A stretch of DNA of 64,000 nt, taken from Rhizobium sp. ASV8 (GTDB lineage: Bacteria > Pseudomonadota > Alphaproteobacteria > Rhizobiales > Rhizobiaceae). This document shows positions 27,596 to 38,221 of the stretch, one piece after another (position 1 is the stretch's first letter; each line of letters starts with the position of its first letter). Below the pieces are notes generated by a model. That model was given only the letters and a program-made list of their open reading frames with translations. It was not told the DNA's origin and did not search any database. The DNA lies in contig NZ_JAELUG010000001.1 in assembly GCF_016429255.1 (NCBI RefSeq), forward strand, positions 124,001 to 188,000. The letters are read 5' to 3'. The position numbers were made by a program, and so were the translations under genes.

Positions 27596-28231
27596 TCAGT
27601 TAGATTTCACGGCATCCCGCCAATGACGATGGAGGGCTTCAATATCGCCGCTGGTCAGGATCGGCATCGCCGCCTTCAGTTGATCGTCTGACCAGTCCCA
27701 CCACCTCATCTCAAGAAGCAGTCGCACGCGGTCATCGTCAAACCGCTTGCGGATCGTGCGGGCCGGGTTGCCGCCAACGACCGCATAAGGCTCGACATCA
27801 TGCGTCACCAGCGCACGCGTGCCGATGATCGCACCGTCGCCGATTTTGACGCCCGGCATCACGATCGCCTCGGAACCGATCCAGACGTCGTTGCCGATCA
27901 CGGTGTCCCCCGCCGGCAGATAGCCGTTCTCGGCCTCCGCGAAGGCTGGAACTTCCGACATCCAGTAGAATGGAAAGGTGCTGATCCAATCGTGCCGGTG
28001 CCCCTGATTTCCGCACATGATGAAGGCGGCGCCTGATCCGATCGAGCAGAAACTGCCCACGATCAGCCTGTCGACACCCTTCGCCGGAGGAAGAAAACGC
28101 GCGCAGTCGTCAAAACCGTGGCCGTGATAATAGCCCGAATAATAGCTATAGCGGCCGACGAGGATGTTGGGATGGGTGACCTGCTCAACGAGGGTCTTGC
28201 CCTTGAAAGGGCTCTCGAAAAAATTGTCCAT
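27596..28231 (-). CDS. catB: Type B (xenobiotic) O-acetyltransferase, CatB-like
   Basis: 211 residues from the ATG at 28231, the usual CatB length. Left-handed beta-helix hexapeptide-repeat acyltransferase. The stretches [63 protein letters not shown] and [12 protein letters not shown] follow the chloramphenicol acetyltransferase type B pattern closely, including the active-site histidine in GNQGHRHDW. It would transfer acetyl from acetyl-CoA to chloramphenicol or a related hydroxyl acceptor; the natural substrate in a soil bacterium is unknown. It is monocistronic. The longer upstream frame lacks family sequence. Confidence 0.85.
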   Translation of the reverse strand: MDNFFESPFKGKTLVEQVTHPNILVGRYSYYSGYYHGHGFDDCARFLPPAKGVDRLIVGSFCSIGSGAAFIMCGNQGHRHDWISTFPFYWMSEVPAFAEAENGYLPAGDTVIGNDVWIGSEAIVMPGVKIGDGAIIGTRALVTHDVEPYAVVGGNPARTIRKRFDDDRVRLLLEMRWWDWSDDQLKAAMPILTSGDIEALHRHWRDAVKSN

Positions 28232-28472
28232 TGTAGTACTCACTGCATGAGAAAATGCGCCTGCGGAATGGCAAACGACAACGCCGCGAGCAATTTGAAC
28301 ATTGCTCGCGCTCACGCTCTCCACGCGGTTAGCGCGAGAGCACCATGCAGATGATACTTCGACAAAGTTTCATGCGGCCCTCATATCCCGGGAAGACCAG
28401 CGAGACAAGAACATCCGCCTTTAACACATGCCATGGTTGCCTCCTTCACCTTGCATCCAGTGCACGCCATGG

Positions 28473-28497
28473 AAAAAGGCGGGATTTTCATCCCGCC
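28473..28497 (-). terminator. Rho-independent terminator of the arabinonate operon
   Basis: Perfect 8-bp stem GGCGGGAT / ATCCCGCC with 4-nt loop, followed by TTTTTCC on the minus strand. It lies 27 bp beyond the araD stop. Confidence 0.85.
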
Positions 28498-28523
28498 CCT
28501 GGTAGTGCTTCAAAGCGCCAATC

Positions 28524-30269
28524 TCAGTGGCTGTCACGATTGTTCGGGATTTCCGAGCCGCGCGGACCGACGAGGAAGTCGAGGTCGGCGCCGGTATCGG
28601 CTTGCATGACAGTGTTCACATAGAGACCGCCGTAGCCGCCGTTGAGCGGCTTGACCGGGGATACCCAGGCGGCGCGGCGCTTTACCAGTTCCTCGTCAGA
28701 AACCTCGAGCTGGATCGTGCGGCCGGGAACGTCGACGGCGATGATGTCGCCGTTCTGGACCAGCGCCAGCGGTCCGCCATCGGCGGCTTCGGGAGCTGTG
28801 TGCAGGATGACAGTGCCGTAGGCGGTGCCGGACATGCGAGCATCGGAAATGCGGATCATGTCGGTGATACCCTTCTTCAGCACCTTCGGCGGCAGACCCA
28901 TATTGCCGACTTCGGCCATGCCCGGATATCCCTTCGGACCGCAGTACTTCAGCACCATGATGCAGTTTTCGTCGATATCGAGATCGTCGCGGTTGATGCG
29001 AGCGTGATAGTCCTCGATACTTTCGAAGACCACGGCGCGGCCCTTGTGCTGCATCAAATGCGGCGAAGCGGCCGATGGTTTGAGGACGGCGCCCTTCGGC
29101 GCGAGATTGCCGCGAAGAACCGCAATACCGCCCGACTGCGTCAGCGCCTTCTCACGCGGCACGATGACGTCGTCATTGTAGTTGACGACATCCTTGACGC
29201 CGGCCCAGATGCTTTCGCCTGTGACGGTGATCGCATCCTTATGCAGCAGGCCCATCTCCCCCACAGCCTTGATAACGACGGGCAGACCGCCGGCATAGTA
29301 GAACTCTTCCATCAGATGCTTGCCGGAGGGCTGCAGGTTGACGATCGTCGGCACTTCGCGGCCCAGGCGATCCCAATCGTCCAGCGACAGCTCGACGCCG
29401 ACGCGGCCGGCAAGCGCCAGCAGATGCAGAACGGCATTGGTCGAACCGCCGACGGCGCCGTTGACGCGGATGGCGTTCTCAAAGGCTTCCTTGGTCAGGA
29501 TGTCGGAGGGCTTCAGATCTTCCTTGACCATGTCGACGATGCGGCGGCCTGACAGTTGCGAGATGACGCGACGGCGGGCATCGACAGCCGGAATGGCCGC
29601 ATTGCCCGGCAAGGTCATTCCGAGCGCTTCGGCCATCGACGCCATGGTCGAGGCCGTACCCATGGTCATACAGCTGCCGGCCGAGCGGGCCATGCCCTGC
29701 TCCGCATCCATGAATTCATCCAGCGACATCTCGCCGGACTTCACCATCTCCGAGAACTGCCAGATCGCTGTGCCCGAGCCGACGTCCTTGCCGCGCCATT
29801 TGCCGTTCAGCATCGGGCCGCCGGAAACGAGGATGACCGGGATATCGACGGAAGCCGCACCCATCAGCAGGCTCGGCGTGGTCTTGTCGCAGCCGCCAAG
29901 CAGCACGACGCCATCAACCGGATTGCCGCGGATCGCCTCTTCGACATCCATGGCCGCGAGGTTGCGGAACATCATCGCGGTCGGGCGCAACGTGCTTTCG
30001 CCAACGGAGAAGACCGGGAATTCGACAGGAAAGCCGCCCGCTTCGTAAACGCCGCGTTTCACGCGCTCGGCAAGATCGCGCAGATGCGCGTTGCAAGGCG
30101 TCAGCTCCGACCAGGTATTACAGATACCGATGATCGGGCGGCCGTCGAAGGTGTCGGCCGGCAGGCCCTGGTTTTTCATCCAGGAGCGATGCATGATCGC
30201 GTTCTTGCCGGTGCCGCCGAACCAGTCGTACGAGCGCAGCTTGCGCGGCCATTCAGCTTTCTTTTTCAT
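28524..30269 (-). CDS. araD: L-arabinonate dehydratase (IlvD/Edd family)
   Basis: 581 residues. Sugar-acid branch of the IlvD/Edd dehydratases, which carry an iron-sulphur cluster: cysteines lie in ICNTWSELTPCN, LLGGCDKTTPS and SAGSCMTMGTA. The N-terminus KKKAEWPRKLRSYDW is typical of rhizobial L-arabinonate dehydratase. It removes water from L-arabinonate to give 2-keto-3-deoxy-L-arabinonate. Downstream enzymes of the non-phosphorylative pathway are encoded next to it, which supports arabinonate over other sugar acids. It is the last gene of the minus-strand operon. Confidence 0.88.
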   Translation of the reverse strand: MKKKAEWPRKLRSYDWFGGTGKNAIMHRSWMKNQGLPADTFDGRPIIGICNTWSELTPCNAHLRDLAERVKRGVYEAGGFPVEFPVFSVGESTLRPTAMMFRNLAAMDVEEAIRGNPVDGVVLLGGCDKTTPSLLMGAASVDIPVILVSGGPMLNGKWRGKDVGSGTAIWQFSEMVKSGEMSLDEFMDAEQGMARSAGSCMTMGTASTMASMAEALGMTLPGNAAIPAVDARRRVISQLSGRRIVDMVKEDLKPSDILTKEAFENAIRVNGAVGGSTNAVLHLLALAGRVGVELSLDDWDRLGREVPTIVNLQPSGKHLMEEFYYAGGLPVVIKAVGEMGLLHKDAITVTGESIWAGVKDVVNYNDDVIVPREKALTQSGGIAVLRGNLAPKGAVLKPSAASPHLMQHKGRAVVFESIEDYHARINRDDLDIDENCIMVLKYCGPKGYPGMAEVGNMGLPPKVLKKGITDMIRISDARMSGTAYGTVILHTAPEAADGGPLALVQNGDIIAVDVPGRTIQLEVSDEELVKRRAAWVSPVKPLNGGYGGLYVNTVMQADTGADLDFLVGPRGSEIPNNRDSH

Positions 30270-30332
30270 AGTCTCGGTACCTTTTGTGTCGCCCGGGCCG
30301 CCTCGTTCGCGCCCGGGCTTTGAATTCGATGG

Positions 30333-31766
30333 TCAGGCCAGTGTGTAGGCGGTCTTGACCGTGGTGAAGAATTCGGCGGCGTATTTGCCCTGCTCGCGCG
30401 GACCGAAGGACGAGCCCTTGCGGCCACCAAAGGGCACGTGGAAGTCGACACCTGCCGTCGGCAGGTTGACCATCACCATGCCGGCTTCGGCATTACGCTT
30501 GAAATGCGTCGCATGCTTCAGGCTTGTGGTGGCGATGCCGGCGGACAGGCCGAACGGTGTGTCGTTGGCGACAGCAAGCGCTTCCTCGTAATTCTTCACC
30601 CGGATAACGGATGCGACCGGCCCAAAGATCTCTTCGCGGCTGATGCGCATCTGGTTTGTCGCTTCGGTGAAGAGCGTCGGCTGCAGGTAGAAGCCGGGCG
30701 TGTCGCGGCTGATAAGCTCGCCGCCGAAGGCGAGCTTTGCGCCTTCCTGCCGCCCGATCTCGATATAATCCGTATCCGTCTTCAGCTGCTTGGCGTCGAC
30801 GACAGGGCCGATATGCGTGCCCGATTTCAGGGCGTTGTCGACGTTGAGCGTCTTCAGCTTTTCCGTCAGTGCGGCCACGAATTTGTCGTGAATGCCTTCG
30901 GTCACGATCAGGCGCGACGAGGCCGTGCAGCGCTGGCCGGTGGAAAAGAAGGCCGAGTTGGCGGCGGCTTCGACGGCAACCGTCAGATCGGCGTCGTCAA
31001 GAACGACCATCGGGTTCTTGCCGCCCATTTCGAGCTGATACTTGCGGCCATGCTCGACGGAGGAAAGCGCGACGCGTTTTCCAGTGCCGACCGAACCGGT
31101 GAAGGTGAGGCCGGACAGAACCGGGCTGTCGAGCATCGCCTGGCCGACGACCGAGCCCTTGCCCATGACGAGGTTCAGGACGCCCTTCGGCAGGCCGGCG
31201 CGGTTGAGGATATCGACGATCGCCCAGGAGCAGCCGGGCACCAGATCGGCTGGCTTGAAGACGATGGTATTGCCGTAGCAAAGCGCCGGCGCGATCTTCC
31301 AGGCGGGAATGGCGATCGGGAAATTCCAGGGCGTGATGATGCCGATGACGCCGAGCGGCTCGCGGGTGATCTCGACGCCGATGTTCGGCCGCACGGAGGG
31401 CAGCACCTCGCCCGCAAGGCGCAGTGCCTCGCCGGCGAAGAAATCGAAAATCTGCGCGGCGCGGATGGTCTCGCCGATGGCTTCCGGCAGCGTCTTGCCT
31501 TCTTCGCGGGCGAGCAGCGCGCCAAGTTCGTCCTTGCGTGCCAGGATCTCGTCGCTGGTCTTCCTCAGGATGGAATGACGCTCAAGAATGCCCGAACGGG
31601 ACCATGTCGGAAAAGCGGCCTTGGCTGCAGCGATCGCGTCCGTGACGTCCTGCGCATTTGCGCTGGCGTAGAGGCCAACGACTTCGTTGGTGTCGGACGG
31701 GTTGATATTTTCGGCGCCGGTCGTTCCGGTCCACTCGCCGGCGATCAGATTCTGATGAATGGTCAT
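30333..31766 (-). CDS. Aldehyde dehydrogenase, probably 2-oxoglutarate semialdehyde dehydrogenase
   Basis: 477 residues from the ATG at 31766, which has AGGAAAG upstream. NAD(P)+ aldehyde dehydrogenase: the FTGSVGTGKRV cofactor loop, the general-base glutamate in LEMGGKNPMVV and the nucleophilic cysteine in FFSTGQRCTASSRL are all present. Its position between araD and gguC makes 2-oxoglutarate semialdehyde (2,5-dioxopentanoate) the likely substrate, with 2-oxoglutarate the product that enters the TCA cycle. Substrate identity is from context, the family from sequence. Confidence 0.85.
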   Translation of the reverse strand: MTIHQNLIAGEWTGTTGAENINPSDTNEVVGLYASANAQDVTDAIAAAKAAFPTWSRSGILERHSILRKTSDEILARKDELGALLAREEGKTLPEAIGETIRAAQIFDFFAGEALRLAGEVLPSVRPNIGVEITREPLGVIGIITPWNFPIAIPAWKIAPALCYGNTIVFKPADLVPGCSWAIVDILNRAGLPKGVLNLVMGKGSVVGQAMLDSPVLSGLTFTGSVGTGKRVALSSVEHGRKYQLEMGGKNPMVVLDDADLTVAVEAAANSAFFSTGQRCTASSRLIVTEGIHDKFVAALTEKLKTLNVDNALKSGTHIGPVVDAKQLKTDTDYIEIGRQEGAKLAFGGELISRDTPGFYLQPTLFTEATNQMRISREEIFGPVASVIRVKNYEEALAVANDTPFGLSAGIATTSLKHATHFKRNAEAGMVMVNLPTAGVDFHVPFGGRKGSSFGPREQGKYAAEFFTTVKTAYTLA

Positions 31767-31831
31767 GGCGTCATGCTTTCCTGGTTCATATTGAGGATGA
31801 CCGGCCAATCGTAGCAGCCGGTCTCACCGAA

Positions 31832-32830
31832 TCACAGCTGGCGAACAGCCACATTCTCTTCGGCGGCGACTGCCAGCGGATTGCGCAGGGGCAGGCCGAA
31901 TTCGGCAACCTCGATTTCGAAGACATCACCCGGTTCCGGCTTGATGCCCTCGGCAAAAGAGAGTGTCGCTGTGCCGAACATATGTACATGCACATCGCCG
32001 GGGGTGCGGAAGAGGCCATATTTGAAATGATGATATTCCAGATTGGCGAAGGTGTGCGACATGTTCGCTTCTCCGGAAAGGAAAGGCTTTTCGAAGATCA
32101 CCTTATCACCGCGCTTGATGCGCGAGGTGCCTCGAATATCCTCCGGTGCAGCGCCGATGCGGATTTCCGGACCGAAACTCGCCGGACGCAGCTTGGAATG
32201 CGCGAGATAGAGATAGTTGATCCGCTCGGTGACGTGATCGGAAAACTCGTTCGATAGCGCAAAGCCGATGCGAAACGGCGACCCGTCCTTGGCGATGACA
32301 TAGATGCCGGCCATTTCGGGCTCCTCGCCGCCGTCGAGCGCGAAGGACGGCGATACCAGCGCAGCACCGGGAGCTGCCGCACCATAACCATTGCCCTTGT
32401 AGAACCATTCGGGCTGCACGCCCTTCTCGCCCGCTTTCGGCTTGCCGCCTTCGATGCCCATCCTGAACATCTTCATGGAGTCGGTCAGCGTCTCTTCAGC
32501 GGCTTCCTTCGTCTTCTTATGCATGGAATCGCGCGTCGCCGCCGAGCCGAGATGCGTAAGGCCCGTGCCCGTCAAATGCAGATGCGCAGCGTCGGGATGC
32601 GTGATCGGCGGCAGGAAGCGGCCCTCGGCATAGACCTTTTCCAGATCGATCGCCTCGCCGAGACCATGCGCCTCGATGACTGATGCCAGCGATTTGCCGC
32701 TATCGGCGGCTTCTATGGCAAGCTTGTAGACGCTGCTGGCGTTAACGACAGCCTTGGCGATTTCGCCGGGGCCGTTGCGGACGGCAACGACAATCTCGCC
32801 GTTCGAACCTTTGATCTGCGAGATGAGCAT
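31832..32830 (-). CDS. gguC: AraD1/GguC family protein (FAH-like dehydratase)
   Basis: 332 residues. Matches the GguC/AraD1 group, distant relatives of the fumarylacetoacetate hydrolase family. Metal-site-like residues occur in GGEEPEMAG and HTFANLEYHHFKYG. It is thought to act on 2-keto-3-deoxy-L-arabinonate, yielding 2-oxoglutarate semialdehyde, but this is less well proven than the other steps. Two ATGs are in frame (32839 and 32830). AGGAAGG touches the first and sits nine bases from the second, so I choose 32830. Confidence 0.8.
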   Translation of the reverse strand: MLISQIKGSNGEIVVAVRNGPGEIAKAVVNASSVYKLAIEAADSGKSLASVIEAHGLGEAIDLEKVYAEGRFLPPITHPDAAHLHLTGTGLTHLGSAATRDSMHKKTKEAAEETLTDSMKMFRMGIEGGKPKAGEKGVQPEWFYKGNGYGAAAPGAALVSPSFALDGGEEPEMAGIYVIAKDGSPFRIGFALSNEFSDHVTERINYLYLAHSKLRPASFGPEIRIGAAPEDIRGTSRIKRGDKVIFEKPFLSGEANMSHTFANLEYHHFKYGLFRTPGDVHVHMFGTATLSFAEGIKPEPGDVFEIEVAEFGLPLRNPLAVAAEENVAVRQL

Positions 32831-32946
32831 GTTTTTCATCCTTCCTAGAAGACAGAGATCGGATGCAGTTCACCGCTCCGGCTCTCAGCGAGAGCCGGAC
32901 TCTGTCATGGATTTGGTTTTAAAAGCTTTGGTTGATCGCTAAGCGA

Positions 32947-34182
32947 TCAACCCTTGTTCTTGTTGTAGACGTCGATGAACACGGCAGCGAGCAGGACGGC
33001 GCCCTTGATCATCTTCTGCGAGTCCGTCTGGTAGCCGAGAATCGACATGCCCTGGTTCAAGACACCCATGATCAAGGCGCCGATGACGGCACCGGTGACC
33101 TTGCCGACGCCGCCGGAAGCCGAAGCACCGCCGATGAAGCAGGCCGCAATCACGTCAAGCTCCAGACCGTCGCCGCCCTTGGCGGTTGCGGAGTTCAGGC
33201 GCGTGGCGATGATGATGCCGGCGATGCTGGCAAGCACGCCCATGTTGATGAAGGTATAGAACGTCAGACGGCGGGTATCGATGCCCGACAGCTTCGTCGC
33301 CTTCTCGTTGCCGCCCATGGCATAGATGCGGCGGCCGATCGTCGTGCGCTGCGTCGCGAAAGCGTAGAGCGCGATCAGCAGCAGCATGAGGATCAGAACG
33401 TTCGGCAGACCTCTGTAAGAAGAAATCTGGTAGCCGATGAAGATGGCCGCAGCCGCAACCACCAGATTCTGGCCGACGAAGAAGCTGAACGGTTCAACAT
33501 CGATGCCGTGTTTCTCGTTCACGCTACGGCGGCGCCATGAGATGAAGAACATCACTATTGGGATGGCGACCGTCAGCAAGATCGACGTCGAATGGATGGC
33601 GCTCATGCCGATGAAGTTGAGAATGAAGCTTATGTCGATAAAATCGGGAATGAAGCCCGTGGCAACAACCTGGAATGCCGGCGGAAACGGTCCGATGCTA
33701 CTACCGTTGCCCGTCATGTTGATGATGGCATAGGTCAGGCCGCGGAATACGAGCATTCCGGACAGAGTGACGATAAAGGACGGAATGCGGTGATAGGCGA
33801 TGAAATATCCATGCCATGCCCCGACCGCAGCCCCCATCAGAAGACAAATGACCGTCGCAAGCGCGAGATTCATATGCATCTGCACCACTAGAACGCCGGC
33901 GACAGCGCCGACGAAACCGACGACCGAGCCCACCGACAGATCGATATGCCCGGCCACGATCACAAGCAGCATGCCGAGCGCCATGATGACGATGAACGAA
34001 TTCTGCAAAACAAGGTTGGTCAGGTTCTGCGGCCTGAACAGAACGCCTTGCGTCAGCAACTGGAACAGCAACATGATGACCACGAGCGCGATCAACATGC
34101 CGTATTCACGAATATTGTTGCGGATATGATCGCCGATCGAAACGACGTTGCTGCTTTCCGTGGCTGGGTTGGCCGAACTCAT
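32947..34182 (-). CDS. gguB: Multiple-sugar ABC transporter permease GguB
   Basis: 411 residues from an ATG that overlaps the gguA stop by four bases. Branched-chain/ribose-type ABC permease with about ten hydrophobic segments and the family stretches [21 protein letters not shown] and GSGLELD-like [19 protein letters not shown]. It forms the membrane channel of the ChvE-GguAB importer for L-arabinose, galactose, xylose and glucose. Translational coupling with gguA ensures matching stoichiometry. Confidence 0.92.
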   Translation of the reverse strand: MSSANPATESSNVVSIGDHIRNNIREYGMLIALVVIMLLFQLLTQGVLFRPQNLTNLVLQNSFIVIMALGMLLVIVAGHIDLSVGSVVGFVGAVAGVLVVQMHMNLALATVICLLMGAAVGAWHGYFIAYHRIPSFIVTLSGMLVFRGLTYAIINMTGNGSSIGPFPPAFQVVATGFIPDFIDISFILNFIGMSAIHSTSILLTVAIPIVMFFISWRRRSVNEKHGIDVEPFSFFVGQNLVVAAAAIFIGYQISSYRGLPNVLILMLLLIALYAFATQRTTIGRRIYAMGGNEKATKLSGIDTRRLTFYTFINMGVLASIAGIIIATRLNSATAKGGDGLELDVIAACFIGGASASGGVGKVTGAVIGALIMGVLNQGMSILGYQTDSQKMIKGAVLLAAVFIDVYNKNKG

Positions 34183-35717
34183 TGTTGTTTCTCCCCTGAG
34201 CGCATGATAGCGCGCATGATGCTCTCCTGGCTTGCCTCTGCCTTCGACAGTTCGGCGACGATGCGACCTTCGTTCATGACGTAGATGCGATCGCAAGTGC
34301 CGAGAAGCTCGGGCATTTCCGATGAAATCATCAGAACGCCTTTTCCGTCTGCGGCAAGCTGGTTGATGATGGAATAGATTTCATATTTGGCGCCGACGTC
34401 GATGCCTCGCGTTGGTTCGTCGAGGATCAGGACATCCGGATCGGAGAACAGCCACTTCGACAGCACCACTTTCTGCTGGTTGCCGCCGGACAGGTTGCCC
34501 GCCTCCTGGAAGACGCCGGCCGAACGAATGCGCAGCTTGGCCCGATAATTGGTCGCCACCTGCAACTCGCGCACATCGTCGATGACTGTCGCCTTGGAAA
34601 CGCCGAGCAGATTGGCAAGCGTCGTATTGTGCAGAATGCTGTTCGACAGAACGAGGCCGAGATGCTTGCGATCCTCGGTCACATAAGCGAGACCCGCGTC
34701 GATCGCCTTGCGTACCGTGGTGGTGTCGACAGGCTTGCCATGGACGAAGACGTCGCCGCTGACCTTGTGGCCGTAGGACTTGCCGAACACGCTCATCGCA
34801 AATTCGGTACGTCCTGCGCCCATCAGACCGGCAATGCCGACCACTTCGCCCTTGCGCACATTGACGTTGATATCGTGCAGCACCTGGCGGTCGCGATGCT
34901 GCTGGTGAAAGGCATTCCAGTTCTTGACTTCGAAGATCGTCTCGCCGATCGGCACCGAGCGCGGCGGATAGCGGTCGGCCAGCTCGCGGCCGACCATGTT
35001 GCGAATGATGATGTCTTCGCTGATCTCTTCCTCGTGACAGTTCAGCGTCTTGACGGCCATGCCGTCGCGCAGAACCGTGATCTCGTCGGCCACCTTGCGC
35101 ACTTCGTTCAGCTTGTGCGTGATGATGATCGACGTGATGCCCTGGTTCCGGAATTCCATGAGGAGATTGAGCAGCGCATCGGAATCGCTTTCGTTGAGCG
35201 ATGCTGTCGGCTCGTCGAGAATGAGCAGCTTAACGCTCTTCGACAGAGCCTTGGCGATCTCAACCAGCTGTTGCTTGCCCACGCCGATATCGGTCACCAA
35301 CGTGTTCGGTGATTCCTTGAGGCCCACCTTGTCGAGCAGCTTTTTGGTACGAGTAAAGGTTTCCTGCCAATTGATCATGCCATTGGCGACGACCTCATTG
35401 CCCAGGAAGATGTTCTCGGCGATCGACAGAAGCGGCACGAGCGCCAGCTCCTGATGGATGATGATGATGCCGATATCTTCGGAATCCCTGATCGTCCTGA
35501 ACTGACGGACCGCGCCATCGTAATAGATGTCGCCCTCGTAAGTGCCGGCCGGATAGACGCCCGAGAGCACCTTCATCAGGGTTGACTTGCCGGCTCCATT
35601 TTCGCCGACCAGAGCGTGAATCTCGCCCTGGCGGACCTTCAGATTGACATTTTCCAAGGCGTTCACACCGGGGAACGACTTGGTGATGTTCCGCATTTCG
35701 AGAATGGTATCGTCCAT
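34179..35717 (-). CDS. gguA: Multiple-sugar ABC transporter ATP-binding protein GguA
   Basis: 512 residues with two tandem nucleotide-binding domains, as usual for monosaccharide importers. The first has Walker [11 protein letters not shown]-loop, signature [14 protein letters not shown] and Walker [12 protein letters not shown]. The second has a degenerate Walker A (GLMGAGRTE), signature [15 protein letters not shown] and [13 protein letters not shown]. It powers sugar uptake with GguB and ChvE. It is 105 bp from chvE, separated by a hairpin that may lower its expression relative to the binding protein. Confidence 0.93.
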   Translation of the reverse strand: MDDTILEMRNITKSFPGVNALENVNLKVRQGEIHALVGENGAGKSTLMKVLSGVYPAGTYEGDIYYDGAVRQFRTIRDSEDIGIIIIHQELALVPLLSIAENIFLGNEVVANGMINWQETFTRTKKLLDKVGLKESPNTLVTDIGVGKQQLVEIAKALSKSVKLLILDEPTASLNESDSDALLNLLMEFRNQGITSIIITHKLNEVRKVADEITVLRDGMAVKTLNCHEEEISEDIIIRNMVGRELADRYPPRSVPIGETIFEVKNWNAFHQQHRDRQVLHDINVNVRKGEVVGIAGLMGAGRTEFAMSVFGKSYGHKVSGDVFVHGKPVDTTTVRKAIDAGLAYVTEDRKHLGLVLSNSILHNTTLANLLGVSKATVIDDVRELQVATNYRAKLRIRSAGVFQEAGNLSGGNQQKVVLSKWLFSDPDVLILDEPTRGIDVGAKYEIYSIINQLAADGKGVLMISSEMPELLGTCDRIYVMNEGRIVAELSKAEASQESIMRAIMRSGEKQQ

Positions 35718-35779
35718 AGTCCAAATCCAACGCCGCGATCGAACATAGCAGACCGCGCGATCGTCTTAAATATCAAAGC

Positions 35780-35805
35780 CAGGGCCCGCCTTCGAGCGAG
35801 CCCTG
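35780..35805 (-). promoter_or_regulatory. Intercistronic hairpin between chvE and gguA
   Basis: A 10-bp stem (CAGGGCTCGC / GCGGGCCCTG on the minus strand, one G-T pair) with a 6-nt loop lies 17 bp after the chvE stop, with no T-run. Such hairpins commonly stabilise upstream mRNA or partly terminate, giving more binding protein than transporter. The role is inferred. Confidence 0.6.
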
Positions 35806-35822
35806 ACCGCTATATCGGAAGA

Positions 35823-36887
35823 TTACTTCAGCTGATCGGCCTTGTAGTAGCCGCCTTCGACGAGGATCTTCTCGTAGTTGGTCTTGTCGACTGCGACCGG
35901 GGTCAGCAGGTAGGACGGAACAACCTTGACGCCGTTGTCGTAGGTCTTGGTGTCGTTGACTTCAGGCGTCTTGCCTTCCATCAGGGCGTTGACCATGTTG
36001 ACGGTGACCTTTGCGAGGTCACGGGTGTCCTTGAAGATAGTGGAGTGCTGCTCGCCAGCGATGATGGACTTGACCGAAGGAATTTCGGAGTCCTGACCGG
36101 TAACGACCGGGAGCTTCACACCGCCGGTGCCGTAGCCTACGCCCTTGAGCGAGGAGAGGATACCGATGGAGAGACCATCATAAGGAGACAGAACGGCGTC
36201 GACGTGAGCGTCGGTGTAGTAGGCCGAGAGGAGGTTATCCATACGAGCCTGGGCCGTTGCCGGATCCCAACGCAGCGTGCCGACCTTGTCCATGCCCATC
36301 TGGCCAGACTTGACGACCAGCTTGCCGCTGTCGATGTACGGCTTCAGGACCGACATTGCGCCGTCATAGAAGAAGAAGGCATTGTTGTCGTCCGGAGAAC
36401 CGCCGAACAGTTCGATGTTGAACGGCCCCTTGCCATCCTTGAGGCCGAGAGCGTCGACGATCGAGCCGGCCTGAAGAACGCCAACCTTGAAGTTGTCGAA
36501 CGTGGCGTAGTAGTCGACATTGCCGCTGTTGCGGATCAGACGGTCGTAAGCGATGACCTTGATGCCGGCATCATGAGCCTTCTGCAGAACGTCGGACAGC
36601 GTGGTGCCGTCGATCGATGCGATGACCAGAACCTTGTCGCCCTTGGTGACCATGTTCTCGATCTGCGAGAGCTGGTTCGGAATGTCGTCATCGCCGTACT
36701 GCAGGTCGGTGCCGTAACCAGCTGCCTGGAGCTGCTTGACGATGTTGTTGCCGTCGTCGATCCAGCGAGCTGATGCCTTGGTCGGCATGGCGATACCGAC
36801 AGTGCCCTTATCCGCCGCGAAGGCAGGTGCGACCAGCGTAGCGACGCCGAGCGCAGCGCCGGCCATCAATGAGATAATGGATTTCAT
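35823..36887 (-). CDS. chvE: Multiple-sugar periplasmic binding protein ChvE
   Basis: 354 residues from the ATG with GGGAGAG upstream. The signal peptide [24 protein letters not shown] (about 24 residues) ends at AFA-ADKG. The mature part is a ribose-type periplasmic binding protein: [52 protein letters not shown] and [14 protein letters not shown]. In Agrobacterium, ChvE binds several sugars and, with VirA, signals to virulence genes; here transport with GguAB is the safe role. First gene of the operon, divergent from gbpR. Confidence 0.93.
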   Translation of the reverse strand: MKSIISLMAGAALGVATLVAPAFAADKGTVGIAMPTKASARWIDDGNNIVKQLQAAGYGTDLQYGDDDIPNQLSQIENMVTKGDKVLVIASIDGTTLSDVLQKAHDAGIKVIAYDRLIRNSGNVDYYATFDNFKVGVLQAGSIVDALGLKDGKGPFNIELFGGSPDDNNAFFFYDGAMSVLKPYIDSGKLVVKSGQMGMDKVGTLRWDPATAQARMDNLLSAYYTDAHVDAVLSPYDGLSIGILSSLKGVGYGTGGVKLPVVTGQDSEIPSVKSIIAGEQHSTIFKDTRDLAKVTVNMVNALMEGKTPEVNDTKTYDNGVKVVPSYLLTPVAVDKTNYEKILVEGGYYKADQLK

Positions 36888-37091
36888 TACTCTCTCCCTT
36901 GTTGATAAAATGACGGACAAAAAGCCCGCCCGAAACTGCAGCAGGTTTCGTAGAAGGAATGGTTTACTTCCAATTGTGAGAAACGAAGTAGGTCTCCTCC
37001 ACGCCCTCACGTCTTGTGAACTGCAACCAGCGCACGATGGGCAAACTCGTACGATTTCGTATAACTGTCAAATAGAATAACTGGCTAAACA

Positions 37092-37109
37092 TATACCATG
37101 TTTGGTATA
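37092..37109. promoter_or_regulatory. Candidate GbpR operator between chvE and gbpR
   Basis: Perfect inverted repeat TATACCA / TGGTATA with a 4-nt centre, 50 bp before gbpR and about 205 bp before chvE. It contains the T-N11-A form typical of LysR sites and sits in an AT-rich stretch, so it is a likely site for the divergent regulator. Not tested. Confidence 0.45.
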
Positions 37110-37158
37110 ATCATAAAAAATAGTACTTTTTTGCCGACGAACAGGAATTTTGGCCGTT

Positions 37159-38166
37159 ATGGAGAAAATATATAACGATTATGTCAGCGAAGGCATCGAG
37201 ATTCATTCCGATAGTTTTCGCGACGACACGTTGCTCAAGGCCGGCCTGAAGCTCAATCACCTGCGGATGATCGTCACAATCGAGGATCATGGCCAGATCT
37301 CCGCCGCCGCCGAGTCCATGAACATGTCACAACCTGCGGCTTCACGCATGCTCTCGGAAATGGAGTCCATTGTCAAAAGCCCACTTTACGAGCGCGTCGC
37401 GCGGGGCGTGGTGCTGACCCCTTTCGGGCTCTCGCTTGCCAAGCGCGCGCGCAAGATCCTCCTCGAGCTGCGCGAAGCGAGCCGCGAACTCGGCGCCCTG
37501 CGGACAGGAAGAGGCGGATCGGTTTTCCTCGGAGCCGTAACCGCTCCAGCCATCAGCCTCGTCGTCCCCGCCATCCAGCGGGTCACGCGCAGCTATCCGG
37601 GTATCGAGATCAATATCGAGGTCGAAAACAGCAATGTTCTGGCACGAGAGCTTCTGGCAGCGCGTCATGATTTTATCATCAGCCGCATCCCCGACGATCT
37701 CGACCCACGCCTGTTCCTGGCCCACGAAATCGGCGTGGAGAAAGCCTGTCTCGTGGTCCGCAACGGCCATCCGCTCCTCGAAAAGGGGCCTGCCAGCCTA
37801 GAGGATCTTGGCCGCTACGATTGGGTCTTCCAGCCGCCCGGAACCTTGCTGCGCCGTAAAGTAGAGGACATATTCCTTGCCGCCGGCGTGCCGCTGCCGG
37901 AAAACGTCGTCAATACCTCATCACTGTTGCTGACCCTCGCCGTCGTGTGCAAGACGGATGCGATCGCGCCAATCGCACTCGACATGGCGCAATTCATATG
38001 CGGGCAATCGTCGCGAGCCGGCGAGTCCTGCATATTGCCGACCGATTTCGATATCGACGTCAGGCCCTATAGCCTCATCACCGCACGCGAGCGAGCTATG
38101 CCGCCAAGCGCACGCCTGCTGCACGATATGATCCTGGAAGAGAGCAAGACCCTCTCGCTGACATAG
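37159..38166 (+). CDS. gbpR: LysR-family regulator GbpR
   Basis: 335 residues from the ATG at 37159. Compared with most LysR proteins it has an extra ~30-residue N-terminal extension before the helix-turn-helix (LKLNHLRMIVTIEDHGQIS, then SQPAASRMLSEME). The C-terminal effector domain follows, with AVTAPAISLVVPAIQRVTRSYPG. GbpR is the divergent sugar-responsive regulator of chvE in agrobacteria, so position and type agree. Regulation of the whole chvE-gguABC-arabinonate run is likely. Confidence 0.88.
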   Translation: MEKIYNDYVSEGIEIHSDSFRDDTLLKAGLKLNHLRMIVTIEDHGQISAAAESMNMSQPAASRMLSEMESIVKSPLYERVARGVVLTPFGLSLAKRARKILLELREASRELGALRTGRGGSVFLGAVTAPAISLVVPAIQRVTRSYPGIEINIEVENSNVLARELLAARHDFIISRIPDDLDPRLFLAHEIGVEKACLVVRNGHPLLEKGPASLEDLGRYDWVFQPPGTLLRRKVEDIFLAAGVPLPENVVNTSSLLLTLAVVCKTDAIAPIALDMAQFICGQSSRAGESCILPTDFDIDVRPYSLITARERAMPPSARLLHDMILEESKTLSLT

Positions 38167-38221
38167 AGGCAGAGCCGCTCGCCATAAGCTCCACGCCAAC
38201 TTCCTCTCTTATGGAGGTGGC

